Of a stretch of 64,000 bases of DNA, positions 41,743 to 50,000 are shown one piece after another. Position 1 is the first letter of the stretch; each line of letters starts with the position of its first letter. Position numbers and translations under genes: made by a program. The notes under the pieces were generated by a model that was given only the letters and a program-made list of their open reading frames with translations, searched no databases and had not been told where the DNA came from. Source of the DNA: DAIOEK01 sp964648485 (lineage in GTDB: Bacteria > Chloroflexota > Anaerolineae > Anaerolineales > Anaerolineaceae); NCBI GenBank assembly GCA_964648485.1, contig CAZYOF010000004.1:135985-199984 (forward strand), given 5' to 3'.

Positions 41743-42776
41743 TCATAGTTCTTAGCACGTTACTTTTAGGAGCTTGCTCTCCACAACAGGCAGAAAAAGA
41801 TTCATCGAAAATATTGCGCATTATGGTTCATGATTCATTTTCTCTTTCTGAACCAGTAGTAAAAGATTTTGAGACTGAAAATAATGTAAAGCTGGAGTTT
41901 ATTAAAGCTGGGGATTCTGGATCTGCATTGAATCGAGCTATTCTTACAAAAAATTCACCTCAAGCAGATATTTTATACGGTGTAGATAATAGTTTTCTCT
42001 CACGTGCCATACGTGAAGGGATTTTTGAGAGCTACGATTCACCTTTATTGGCAGTCATCCCAGATGAGTTTGAAATGGATCCAGATAATAGAGCCCTGCC
42101 GGTAGATTACGGAGATGTATGCATCAACTATGACAGGACATACTTTGCCCAGAAAAATTTATCAGTTCCTGATTCGCTGGAAGATTTGATAGACCCCAAA
42201 TATAAGGGATTACTTGTGGTTGAGAATCCCGCTACATCTTCACCAGGATTGGCGTTTCTATTAACAACGATATCAGCTTATGGTGAAGATGGGTATTTGG
42301 ATTATTGGAAAAAACTTGTTTCAAACGATGTTGTAATCGCCAATGATTGGGAGTCGGCATATTACACGTATTTTTCTGCGTCCAGTGGAAAGGGTGCTCA
42401 ACCGATGGTCGTTTCATATAGCAGCAGTCCCGCAGCTGAGATGATTTTTGCTGAAACACCCCTGAAAGAAGCACCAACTTCATCAATATTGTCAGATGGG
42501 ATGTGTTTCAGGCAGATTGAGTTTGTAGGAATATTAAAAGGAACATCGAATCGCAAACTGGCTGAAAAATTTGTTGATGCTCTCTTATCGAAATCCATGC
42601 AGGAAGATATTCCATTACAGATGTTTGTTTACCCTGTAAATTCTGATGCTAACATCCCTTATGAATTTAAACAATATGCACCGACAGCTACTAACCCTGT
42701 GATATTTGATCCAATACGGCTGGATACCAACAGGGAAAAGTATTTACAAGACTGGACGGGTAGCATTCAACCATGA
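41718..42776 (+). CDS. thiB: thiamine ABC transporter substrate-binding lipoprotein
   Basis: A 352-residue periplasmic-type binding protein. A signal peptide ends in a lipobox LLGAC (Cys20), so it is anchored to the membrane by a lipid. The mature part has ILRIMVHDSFSLSEPVVKDF, ADILYGVDNSF, PVDYGDVCINYD and WESAYYTYF, all in the order of ThiB of the iron/thiamine family. It follows the riboswitch and kinase in the same operon, and the permease overlaps its end by 4 bases. Relatives bind thiamine or TPP; ligand specificity is inferred from the riboswitch. Confidence 0.88.
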   Translation: MRSSKAIVVIVLSTLLLGACSPQQAEKDSSKILRIMVHDSFSLSEPVVKDFETENNVKLEFIKAGDSGSALNRAILTKNSPQADILYGVDNSFLSRAIREGIFESYDSPLLAVIPDEFEMDPDNRALPVDYGDVCINYDRTYFAQKNLSVPDSLEDLIDPKYKGLLVVENPATSSPGLAFLLTTISAYGEDGYLDYWKKLVSNDVVIANDWESAYYTYFSASSGKGAQPMVVSYSSSPAAEMIFAETPLKEAPTSSILSDGMCFRQIEFVGILKGTSNRKLAEKFVDALLSKSMQEDIPLQMFVYPVNSDANIPYEFKQYAPTATNPVIFDPIRLDTNREKYLQDWTGSIQP

Positions 42777-44470
42777 AATCCTTTCATGCGATATGGATGA
42801 AAGGCAAGCCCTATCTGGTTTGGATAATTCCAGTTATCTTTTTATTGTTATTTTTCTTTTTTCCCCTAGGGGTAATTTTTGCTACAAGTTTTGATCGATT
42901 TGTGGGTGAATTAACCGCCTCATTGTGGATTAGTATCGGTAATACCACAGTCTTTACTTTCTGGCAGGCTATCCTCTCTACACTGGCTACTTTTATGATC
43001 GGTCTGCCTGTTGCATATATCTTTTCACATTTTCGATTCCCGGGAATTCAGTTAATACGCAACCTGGTTAATCTACCATTTATCCTTCCCACTGTAGTAG
43101 TAGCAGCAGCTTTTAATGCACTTATTGGTCCGCGTGGCTTACTAAACCTGGGTTTGCAGGAATTTTTCCAACTCGAATCTCCCCCGATACGATGGATTGG
43201 TACACTGACTGCGATTATTTTAGCTCATGTTTTTTATAATCTTGGGATAATTATCCGTCTGGTCGGGGGTGCCTGGACGTCACTCTCACCCAATCCCGGA
43301 CAGACTGCCAGGACTCTGGGCGCGTCTCCCCTTCAGGAATTTTGGCTGATTACTTTCCCTTTACTCAAGCCTGCCGTTTACTCTGCCCTTGTTTTAGTCT
43401 TTCTTTATGACTTTACGAGTTTTGGTGTTGTTTTATTATTAGGAGGATTGGGTAAAGCCACCCTGGAAGTAGAAATTTATAAACAAGCGGTTAATTTGTT
43501 TAATTTGCCAGTGGCATCCATACTTACACTGATCCAAATGTTCAGCACGGTCATTCTCACGTGGATGTATCGCAAGCTGAGTGGTAAATCGATACCCCTT
43601 CTGCCGTCTGGTGATAAGGACCGACGGAAGGTCCCCAAAACAACTTTTGAATGGGTTCTCGTCATTATCGGGGTATTCATTCTTTTGATTTTGATAATTG
43701 CTCCATTAGCTGCATTAGTTCTACGGTCTTTCCTGATCTTAGAGGCTGACCGGGGTTTTCGGGGTGTGGTACATAATGGTTTAACATTAAGATATTACAT
43801 TGCTCTTTTTGAAGATCCACAACAGAGTATTTTTTATGTTTCTCCTATCAGGGCGGTGGTTAACTCTATATTGGTTGCCATCACTGCGTCGTGTATATCT
43901 TGCCTGGTAGGCATCTTTACGGCTTATGGTTTACAACTTAAAGGGAGGATGGTTCGATGGCTGGACCAAATATTTTTACTTCCTCTCGGCGCGTCTGCAG
44001 TTACCCTTGGATTGGGTTTACTCCTGACATATAGTAAGCCACCTTTATTATGGGGGTCAAACTGGTTCATTTTGCCTGTTGTCCATTCATTGGCTGCCCT
44101 GCCTTTTGTTATTCGTTCCCTACAACCAGCATTGTCATCCATACCAGAGCAGGTAAAAGATACCGCCTCAGTTTTGGGTGCATCTCGGGGCAAATTGATT
44201 TTCAGGGTCGAGATACCAATTATTCGGAAAGCATTAATTTCCAGCTTCATTTTCGCTTTCACTATTTCGCTTGGCGAATTTGGAGCAACAGCATTTTTGA
44301 CCCGCCCCAATTTTCCCACTATCCCAGTCGCGATATTCAGGTATCTATCTCAACCGGGTGGAATGAATTATGGGCAGGCTTTAGCCATGTCTGTGATCTT
44401 ATTAATGATCTGTGGAATCGGAATATGGTTGATTGAAAAATTTCAGCTTCCCGGGTTACAGAGGTTTTAA
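42773..44470 (+). CDS. thiP: thiamine ABC transporter permease (two fused permease domains)
   Basis: A 565-residue protein with about twelve membrane helices arranged as two copies of the six-helix permease unit. Each copy has an EAA-loop motif: RTLGASPLQEFWLITFPLLKP in two consecutive parts (first copy, near residue 180) and DTASVLGASRGKLIFRVEIP (second copy). This double architecture is that of ThiP and FbpB. The ATGA overlap with the binding-protein gene and the 3-base gap to the ATPase gene indicate a transporter complex. Confidence 0.88.
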   Translation: MKSFHAIWMKGKPYLVWIIPVIFLLLFFFFPLGVIFATSFDRFVGELTASLWISIGNTTVFTFWQAILSTLATFMIGLPVAYIFSHFRFPGIQLIRNLVNLPFILPTVVVAAAFNALIGPRGLLNLGLQEFFQLESPPIRWIGTLTAIILAHVFYNLGIIIRLVGGAWTSLSPNPGQTARTLGASPLQEFWLITFPLLKPAVYSALVLVFLYDFTSFGVVLLLGGLGKATLEVEIYKQAVNLFNLPVASILTLIQMFSTVILTWMYRKLSGKSIPLLPSGDKDRRKVPKTTFEWVLVIIGVFILLILIIAPLAALVLRSFLILEADRGFRGVVHNGLTLRYYIALFEDPQQSIFYVSPIRAVVNSILVAITASCISCLVGIFTAYGLQLKGRMVRWLDQIFLLPLGASAVTLGLGLLLTYSKPPLLWGSNWFILPVVHSLAALPFVIRSLQPALSSIPEQVKDTASVLGASRGKLIFRVEIPIIRKALISSFIFAFTISLGEFGATAFLTRPNFPTIPVAIFRYLSQPGGMNYGQALAMSVILLMICGIGIWLIEKFQLPGLQRF

Positions 44471-44473
44471 GGT

Positions 44474-45556
44474 ATGGTTATGCTTGAGCTAATTCATGTA
44501 TCCAAAATGTATGATGGGAAACCGTTGCTTCGTGAAATTTCATTGGCTGTTTTATCTGGAGAAACGCTTGCTCTTTTGGGTGCATCCGGTAGTGGAAAGA
44601 GTACTTTACTTCGGATTATCGCGGGATTGGAAAAACCCGAATCGGGAGATATTCTCTGGGATGGCAAATCCATTCTAGACATCCCAGTACACCTGCGTAA
44701 CTTTGGTCTTGTCTTTCAAGATTATGCTCTCTTTCCACATTTGTCTGTTGAAGAAAATGTTGCATTTGGTTTATCTATGAGAAAAGTTAACCCCCTCATG
44801 ATTAAACAGATAACAAAAACGGCTTTGGAAAGAGTAAAAATGGATTCTTTTGCGCAACGCGATGTACTTGATCTCTCAGGAGGTGAACAACAACGAATTG
44901 CCCTTGCCCGGACTTTGGCAAGCAATCCGCGAATGTTTATGTTCGATGAACCACTTGCAGCGCTTGATCGAAACCTGCGTCAGGAACTAGTTGCTGACCT
45001 TAGAGATATCTTACAAGAGGCTGGTGCTCCTGCGATTTATGTTACCCATGACCAGGAAGAAGCTTTCACTTTGGCTGACCGGGTGGCATTGTTGATAGAT
45101 GGGAAAATTATGCAAACTGGAACACCTCAAGATGTGTTTCAGAATCCAATATCAGAAAGGGTAGCTAGGTTTCTGGGGCTGACGAATTTCATTGATGCAA
45201 GTATTTATCTACAAAGGGATGAAATAATATGTAAAACAATACTAGGAGACTTGGAAGTAAAAAAGAATACAAATTTTGCACCACATAATTCCGGACAGAA
45301 TGTAAGACTATGTTTACGGAAAGCTGAGATCTGTATGGGAACAAAAGATAGCAAAAACATTTTGTCTGCAAAAGTGATTGATTCAGTTTTTACTGAATTT
45401 GGGTTTCAAACCACATTTACAGCGTCCAATGGATTAGTGCTCCGCTTTCTTCTTGATTCGGTTGTTCACGCAGGTGATCAGGTAAAATTACTTATTCCTT
45501 TTGACCAAATCCTTATTTTCCCGGCAGGTTCTCATGACCCAATTAACAATAATTAA
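44474..45556 (+). CDS. ABC transporter ATP-binding protein (thiamine transport)
   Basis: A 360-residue ATPase: Walker A GASGSGKST (36-44), signature LSGGEQQR (134-141), Walker B MFMFDEP (154-160) and His switch YVTHDQEE. A C-terminal extension of about 120 residues resembles the TOBE-type regulatory domain of PotA/FbpC ATPases, whereas the E. coli ThiQ is only about 230 residues. Context makes it the partner of the thiamine permease. It overlaps the DUF402 gene by 23 bases. Confidence 0.85.
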   Translation: MVMLELIHVSKMYDGKPLLREISLAVLSGETLALLGASGSGKSTLLRIIAGLEKPESGDILWDGKSILDIPVHLRNFGLVFQDYALFPHLSVEENVAFGLSMRKVNPLMIKQITKTALERVKMDSFAQRDVLDLSGGEQQRIALARTLASNPRMFMFDEPLAALDRNLRQELVADLRDILQEAGAPAIYVTHDQEEAFTLADRVALLIDGKIMQTGTPQDVFQNPISERVARFLGLTNFIDASIYLQRDEIICKTILGDLEVKKNTNFAPHNSGQNVRLCLRKAEICMGTKDSKNILSAKVIDSVFTEFGFQTTFTASNGLVLRFLLDSVVHAGDQVKLLIPFDQILIFPAGSHDPINNN

Positions 45557-46028
45557 ACAGAATCATCTTGGGAAAGAAGTCTGGCGTTATCCAGGTGAAT
45601 TGATTGCGCGTGATAAAACTCAAATAGTTATTAGTGCCAAATTTACCAAGCAAGATTTTATTTTTGAGGGAATGCCTCTGAAACACCATGATTTATTTTA
45701 TGAAATTTACTTTAAGCAGAAGTGGTATAACATTTTTGAAATATATGACAGGGATGATGGAAAATTAAAGGGCTGGTATTGTAATGTCACTTATCCGGCA
45801 CGAATTCGCCGTTGGGATATCGTTTATCGTGACCTGGCTTTAGATTTGTTGGTGTTTTCCGATGGCACACAAAAAGTTCTGGATTTTAATGAGTTTGAGG
45901 AGCTTGATCTAAATTCGAGTGATCGAATAAATGCTCTTAGCGCATTGGATGAGCTAAAAGAGATTTTTCAAAAATCTAAGGATATTAGATTACAAAGGGA
46001 TTTTATTGTAAAAAGTGGTTGGATATAG
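45534..46028 (+). CDS. DUF402 family protein
   Basis: A 164-residue protein starting at ATG 45534 inside the ATPase gene end. LTIIKQNHLGKEVWRYPGE, then FEIYDRDDGKLKGWYCNVTYP and DLALDLLVFSDGT, is the DUF402 pattern; its two Asp clusters (YDRDD, DLALDL) match the metal-binding acidic residues of DUF402 nucleotide phosphatases (YgaC/Ntdp-like). Some members are nucleoside tri/diphosphate phosphatases, so it may hydrolyse nucleotides or thiamine-type phosphates. The latter idea is only from position behind thi genes. Confidence 0.7.
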   Translation: MTQLTIIKQNHLGKEVWRYPGELIARDKTQIVISAKFTKQDFIFEGMPLKHHDLFYEIYFKQKWYNIFEIYDRDDGKLKGWYCNVTYPARIRRWDIVYRDLALDLLVFSDGTQKVLDFNEFEELDLNSSDRINALSALDELKEIFQKSKDIRLQRDFIVKSGWI

Positions 46029-46037
46029 GAGATTTGC

Positions 46038-46742
46038 ATGCGGGTTCTCATTGGTTTGGAAAATAACAACGAAGGTCGCTCCCTTGCCTGGGCACTGGAG
46101 CACTTTGGCTGCATTGGGTATGGCGATGATGGTGAGACGGCGGTTATATCTATGGCCAAAGCAATTCCAGATTATATTGCATGGATGGAGAAACATACAC
46201 CGAATCCATGGTTTTCACCGGCTGAAATTGACATCCGATTGGTGGATATTTTTGATGATTATTTTATTAATGAACATTTCCAAGTTGTGAACCAGAATGG
46301 AAAATTAATAAAAGCATGGTTTAAGACTGATTGGGTTCCTGTCTCCGAAGAAGATCTGGAACATGCAATGCAAATTCTTACATGGGCAAGAATGGATATG
46401 CTTGCAATGATATCTACATTAAGCGATGATATTCTTGACCGACGCTCTCCGGGAGAGCAGATGTCAATTCGCGAAATTCTGGGACATGTGGGTAGATCAG
46501 AGTGGTGGTTGATGGATAGGCTGGGGAGAGCGCATACAGAAGAAATGCTACCATCTGATCCTATTGAGAGGTATCAAAAAGAGAGGGCAGAACTTATGAT
46601 TACTCTACCAGAATTAGTAGATATTGATCAGGTGATTGGTAAAGATGGTGAGTTTTGGTCTCCACGTAAGGTGTTGCGAAGGTTATGCTGGCATGAACGC
46701 GATCACTACCAGCATATACAACGATTACTAGATCAAGGATAG
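46038..46742 (+). CDS. DinB-like four-helix protein with N-terminal extension
   Basis: A 234-residue protein. Residues 1-90 contain an N-terminal domain (RVLIGLENNNEGRSLAW, then KAIPDYIAWMEKHTP) resembling a HicB-like fold, and residues 100-234 are a DinB-type four-helix bundle with ILGHVGRSEWW and a late WHERDHYQHI, the His residues expected to bind a metal. Families of this fold act as thiol-dependent transferases (for example mycothiol or bacillithiol S-transferases) or have no known role. ATG 46038 is 9 bases downstream of the previous stop. Confidence 0.65.
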   Translation: MRVLIGLENNNEGRSLAWALEHFGCIGYGDDGETAVISMAKAIPDYIAWMEKHTPNPWFSPAEIDIRLVDIFDDYFINEHFQVVNQNGKLIKAWFKTDWVPVSEEDLEHAMQILTWARMDMLAMISTLSDDILDRRSPGEQMSIREILGHVGRSEWWLMDRLGRAHTEEMLPSDPIERYQKERAELMITLPELVDIDQVIGKDGEFWSPRKVLRRLCWHERDHYQHIQRLLDQG

Positions 46743-46752
46743 CAGGAAAAAT

Positions 46753-47118
46753 ATGATTTTATTAAACTTTGGTTCCCGTTTACAGAAAATGGCATTTGAC
46801 CAAATAACTGCAATTTCTGGTCTTAAAATCACCGAACAAATTCTTCTTCCATTAGAAAATGGAGGACAGGATTCAATCGAAGAACTTAATGTTCTCTTTC
46901 AAAAAGTCAAACTGACAAACGAGGAATTGTGCCGGGACCGACTGATAATGATGCCATCACCCAGTTCTGTTGTGACAGCCCTGGTTATCCTTGAACTAAA
47001 AAAACGCACCGGGTTCTATCCATACTTTATCTTTACGCGTCCAACCTTGGGTAGTTTCAGGTTGAGCGCGGATGTATCTGCGGTGATGGATCTCGAAAAA
47101 GAATTTAGTTCGGGATAG
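46753..47118 (+). CDS. small protein of unknown function, faintly Csx15-like
   Basis: A 121-residue protein, MILLNFGSRL at the N-terminus, then a Pro-containing middle (IMMPSPSSVVTALVILELKKRTGFYPYFIFTRP) and a C-terminal helix. The start (ILLNF plus helix) and the ExxxRxGxxP segment recall Csx15-type CRISPR-associated small proteins by eye, but no CRISPR array or cas gene is in the window, so this resemblance may be accidental. No membrane segment. It ends where the flavoprotein gene begins and is likely cotranscribed with it. Confidence 0.5.
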   Translation: MILLNFGSRLQKMAFDQITAISGLKITEQILLPLENGGQDSIEELNVLFQKVKLTNEELCRDRLIMMPSPSSVVTALVILELKKRTGFYPYFIFTRPTLGSFRLSADVSAVMDLEKEFSSG

Positions 47119-47120
47119 TG

Positions 47121-48329
47121 ATGATGAAATCCGCCTACGATGTCATAATTGTGGGGGGAGGTCCGGCTGGTGCATCTGCAGCCTGGTTTTTGCGCCAGGG
47201 GGGAAAGAAGGTCATTGTATTAGAAAAAGAAATCATGCCACGTTATAAACCCTGCGGAGGGGGTTTATCGCTGGAATTTTTAGGTAAGATTTTTCCATTT
47301 GATTTTGAAAATGTAGTAGAACAACATGTTGATTCCATTCTGTATGAATATGATGGTGGTGTCCAGGTGAAGGTCCCGTGCCGCAAGGGCGTTATGGCAA
47401 TGGTTATGCGAGACAAATTTGATGCTCATCTTCTGTCTAAGAGCGATGCTGAAGTTAGAACTGGATCGTGTGTAAAAGATATTGTGGAAACAACAGATGG
47501 CGTATTGGTTAAGTTAGCCGATGGTGAAAGTTTTTCATCACCTTATATGATTGGTGCAGATGGAGCGAATTCCATCGTGCGAAGAAAATCCGGTCTTCAT
47601 GAAAAACAAGACCTTATCGGTGCGATAGAAGTTGAGGTTCCAATAAGCAATCAGTTGCAAACCCGCTTCGGCAGATCTCCTGTGTTTATTTTTGATAAAC
47701 CTCGTACAGGGTATAGTTGGATTTTCCCAAAGGGTAGTTTTTTATCAGTTGGTTTAGGGGCTTTGGGAAGACAAACCGATTTACTTCGGCATTTGGTTCG
47801 AATAATGCGGGTTCATGATATTTCAATTGAAAATCTACCCGTATACGGTCATACAATTCCTGTATTTAACCCGCGACAGAAGCTGAATACTAGGCATGTC
47901 TTGCTGGTTGGTGATGCTGCCGGGTTGGCTGACCCATTTTCAGGAGAAGGGATCAGACCTGCGATTCGAAGTGGACAGGTAGCAGCAGAAGTGATCCTTT
48001 CAGATTCGATTGAGCTTTATGCCAGAAAAATCCGTACATCATTGGGGGCAAAGAATATTCAGGGGTTATTTCTAAGGACGATCTTTCAGCCACTTCGAGA
48101 ACTCTGTCTGTCATTAGGCGCTCCCAATCCGTTCACCACCGATGCTATTCTTGAATTGATATCAGACCAACGGAGCAGTTTGTCTGTTGCCATGCGGTCA
48201 TTCATTACACTCTGGACAAAATATCTGCCCACAGAAATAACGGCTTTGCTCATAGAAATTACAAAGGGAAAAGCTGAAAAAGAAGAGTATTATCGAAAAA
48301 ATTACCCGGGTTGGAACACAGTTGAATAA
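47121..48329 (+). CDS. geranylgeranyl reductase family FAD-dependent oxidoreductase
   Basis: A 402-residue flavoprotein with the FAD-binding motif VGGGPAGASAAW (from 11), the PCGGGLS loop (44-50) typical of geranylgeranyl reductases, GADGANSIVR and the second FAD motif GDAAGLADPFSGEGI (264-278). Members saturate isoprenoid chains of lipids or chlorophyll side chains or act on quinones. A GTG at 47118 is an alternative start; I used ATG 47121. The stop abuts the stop of the convergent response regulator (no gap). Confidence 0.85.
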   Translation: MMKSAYDVIIVGGGPAGASAAWFLRQGGKKVIVLEKEIMPRYKPCGGGLSLEFLGKIFPFDFENVVEQHVDSILYEYDGGVQVKVPCRKGVMAMVMRDKFDAHLLSKSDAEVRTGSCVKDIVETTDGVLVKLADGESFSSPYMIGADGANSIVRRKSGLHEKQDLIGAIEVEVPISNQLQTRFGRSPVFIFDKPRTGYSWIFPKGSFLSVGLGALGRQTDLLRHLVRIMRVHDISIENLPVYGHTIPVFNPRQKLNTRHVLLVGDAAGLADPFSGEGIRPAIRSGQVAAEVILSDSIELYARKIRTSLGAKNIQGLFLRTIFQPLRELCLSLGAPNPFTTDAILELISDQRSSLSVAMRSFITLWTKYLPTEITALLIEITKGKAEKEEYYRKNYPGWNTVE

Positions 48330-48701
48330 TTAGCTGGATTGGTTAGATAGGATTTCAGAAACTTTCTTCTGTAAACCATCGACCGAAAAAGGTTTGGATA
48401 TATATTCCACGCCATTGGCAATCTCGCCCGTAATTGCTGGATCCTGGTCTTTGGCAGTCATAAACACTATAGGAATCTGACTGGTTTTTGGATTCTTTTT
48501 TATTTTCTCAGCTGCTTCTTTGCCGGTTAAAATCGGCATACGCAGATCCATAAGGATTAAATCAACATGATGATCATTTAATAAGTCAATTGCTTCTTGC
48601 CCATTTCCAGCCAAAATTGAAGTGTGACCTATCAGCTTAAGGGTGAATCCAACCAGTTCGCGTATATCTTTTTCGTCTTCTGCAATGAGTATCTGAGCCA
48701 T
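48330..48701 (-). CDS. single-domain response regulator (CheY-like)
   Basis: A 123-residue receiver domain: acidic pair EDE near residue 8-10, phospho-acceptor Asp52 (LILMDLRMP), Thr82 (VFMTAKD) and Lys103 (YISKPF). No output domain, so it acts through partners. ATG 48701 has AGGGGA ahead on the - strand; an in-frame ATG at 48791 gives an unlikely extension. It is not paired with a kinase in the window. Confidence 0.9.
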   Translation of the reverse strand: MAQILIAEDEKDIRELVGFTLKLIGHTSILAGNGQEAIDLLNDHHVDLILMDLRMPILTGKEAAEKIKKNPKTSQIPIVFMTAKDQDPAITGEIANGVEYISKPFSVDGLQKKVSEILSNQSS

Positions 48702-48930
48702 AAATTCCCCTGTGGCATGATTATATCGCAAAACCGAAACCCGGTTGCGTGATTTTTGTCTGAAAGGCCGTATCAGAAATAAGCTCACCAATCTGAAAAG
48801 TTAGCATTATTGGAGATTAATTTGGATCCAAATATTTATAAGGCAGCATGAGTAACTATTTGGATCACTCAGATTTGTCTTGTTATATAGCTATGATAGC
48901 TACCAGTTTAGCCAGGAATATTCATGCCTG

Positions 48931-48960
48931 TTGCGGGTATTCCTTAATGTGTTGTATAAT
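48931..48960 (+). promoter_or_regulatory. promoter of the IclR-type regulator
   Basis: TTGCGG (48931-48936) and TATAAT (48955-48960) at 18-base spacing. The transcript start near 48967 lies just ahead of the operator-like site, so a bound repressor would block it. Confidence 0.6.
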
Positions 48961-48980
48961 GGTATAAGAATGTAAAAATA

Positions 48981-48997
48981 GTTGCACAATATACAAC
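48981..48997 (+). promoter_or_regulatory. operator-like site 1 (IclR-type regulator, autoregulation)
   Basis: GTTGCACAATATACAAC has GTTG/CAAC ends and a partly palindromic core. A copy with one base change lies ahead of the catabolic operon at 49793-49809. Position between promoter and GTG start indicates autoregulation. Binding by the adjacent IclR protein is inferred. Confidence 0.6.
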
Positions 48998-49010
48998 ACG
49001 GAGAATATTT

Positions 49011-49757
49011 GTGGCTGAGATACAATCACTTGCGCGTGGACTAAATATACTAGATTTATTGGCGAAATCAGATGACGGAGTGGGAATCACCACGCTTGCA
49101 GCCGAATTAAATATTGATAAAGGGAGCGCATCTCGCTTGATGGCAACTCTCGCGAAGTATAGTTTTGCTGAAAAAGATCCGGATACCCGTCGATATAAAT
49201 TAGGTCCTAGTGTAGTAAGTTTATCGCGTAGTTTGCTTACAAAGATGCCGTTGCGAGAAACGGCAAAACCTTTCTTGCATCAAATGGTCAAAGAAACCGG
49301 AGAATGTGCACATCTTGGTATCTGTTCCCAAAAACGGATGCTTTATATTGACCAGGTGGAATCACCTGAAACTCTTCGTGTAAATGCAGAAATTGGCTCC
49401 ACGGCGCCATTCCATTGTACTGCGTTGGGAAAAGCACTGATCGCCTGGGGAGGAGCGCCATTACCTGAAGAATTGACCAGCTTTACTTCCCAGACAATAA
49501 CTGATCTGGAAGCACTCAAAGACAATCTCGAACAAACACGGAAACAGGGGTATGCCTTGGATGATGAGGAATATGATTATGGTGTCCGTTGTATAGCAGC
49601 ACCAGTTTTCGATTATCGAGGCAAGGTAGTGGGGGCAATCGGAATTTCAGGACCAACCGCCAGGCTTACTCTTGAGAAAGTGCCAATGTTGTCAGCGAGC
49701 GTGACTTCTATTGCGAGAAAGTTGTCGGATAAAATGAGTTTTAAAAGGAATGGATAA
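49011..49757 (+). CDS. IclR-family transcriptional regulator
   Basis: A 248-residue protein starting at GTG 49011 with GGAG 7 bases ahead. The N-terminal winged helix (SLARGLNILDLLAKSDDGVGITTLAAELNIDKGSASRLMATL, here in parts; residues 5-46) binds DNA, and the C-terminal ligand domain has CAHLGICSQKRMLYIDQVES, the PFHCTALGKALIAW motif and GAIGISGPTARL. Members are mostly repressors released by a carbon source or an intermediate. It stands directly ahead of the sugar-type catabolic operon and is likely its regulator. Confidence 0.88.
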   Translation: MAEIQSLARGLNILDLLAKSDDGVGITTLAAELNIDKGSASRLMATLAKYSFAEKDPDTRRYKLGPSVVSLSRSLLTKMPLRETAKPFLHQMVKETGECAHLGICSQKRMLYIDQVESPETLRVNAEIGSTAPFHCTALGKALIAWGGAPLPEELTSFTSQTITDLEALKDNLEQTRKQGYALDDEEYDYGVRCIAAPVFDYRGKVVGAIGISGPTARLTLEKVPMLSASVTSIARKLSDKMSFKRNG

Positions 49758-50000
49758 CCCATTCTTTTTTGTTATCTAATTAATGCAACGAAGTTGCACA
49801 ATAAACAACAATATTATCAAAGAGGATTTTTTTGAAGACAATAACTGCAATAAATTATTTCCGGAAAGTAGAACGATGAATAGGTTACATATGCACTTCT
49901 TAAAATCCAATCAATTTGGGCAAGCTAAAAAATGAAATTTACCGCTTGTAGTTCTGATATTTTTTATTTTGGTAACAGAATCCAACGGGAGGAGGTCGTT
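49758..50000 (+). promoter_or_regulatory. leader region of the catabolic operon
   Basis: A 243-base gap. It contains operator-like site 2 (49793-49809) and a TATTAT (49812-49817) without a good -35 box. A 15-codon frame begins at TTG 49832 after GAGGA (49822-49826) and ends at 49879; its coding value is doubtful. GGGAGGAGG at 49987-49995 is the binding site for the start at 50001. Confidence 0.45.
49793..49809 (+). promoter_or_regulatory. operator-like site 2 (catabolic operon)
   Basis: GTTGCACAATAAACAAC matches site 1 at 48981-48997 in 16 of 17 bases. It lies 36 bases after the regulator stop and 191 bases ahead of the IolD-like start, in the position expected for control of the operon. Confidence 0.6.

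Larger units (their letters stand above)
48702..49010 (+). other. 309-base divergent intergenic region with regulatory sites
   Basis: The region lies between the start of the - strand response regulator and the + strand IclR-type gene. Its right half has a promoter (48931-48960) and a 17-bp operator-like site (48981-48997). In the left half I see only A/T-rich sequence and the upstream region of the response regulator; no gene or strong structure. Confidence 0.5.

Noticed and set aside
46038..46742. Toxin-antitoxin reading from the HicB-like N-terminus of the DinB-like protein
   Set aside because: No HicA-type partner is adjacent and the C-terminal four-helix bundle is not an antitoxin DNA-binding domain.
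49832..49879. 15-codon TTG-started leader frame before the IolD-like gene
   Set aside because: The GAGGA spacing is good, but TTG start, low complexity and lack of a regulatory codon run make it too weak for a coding call.
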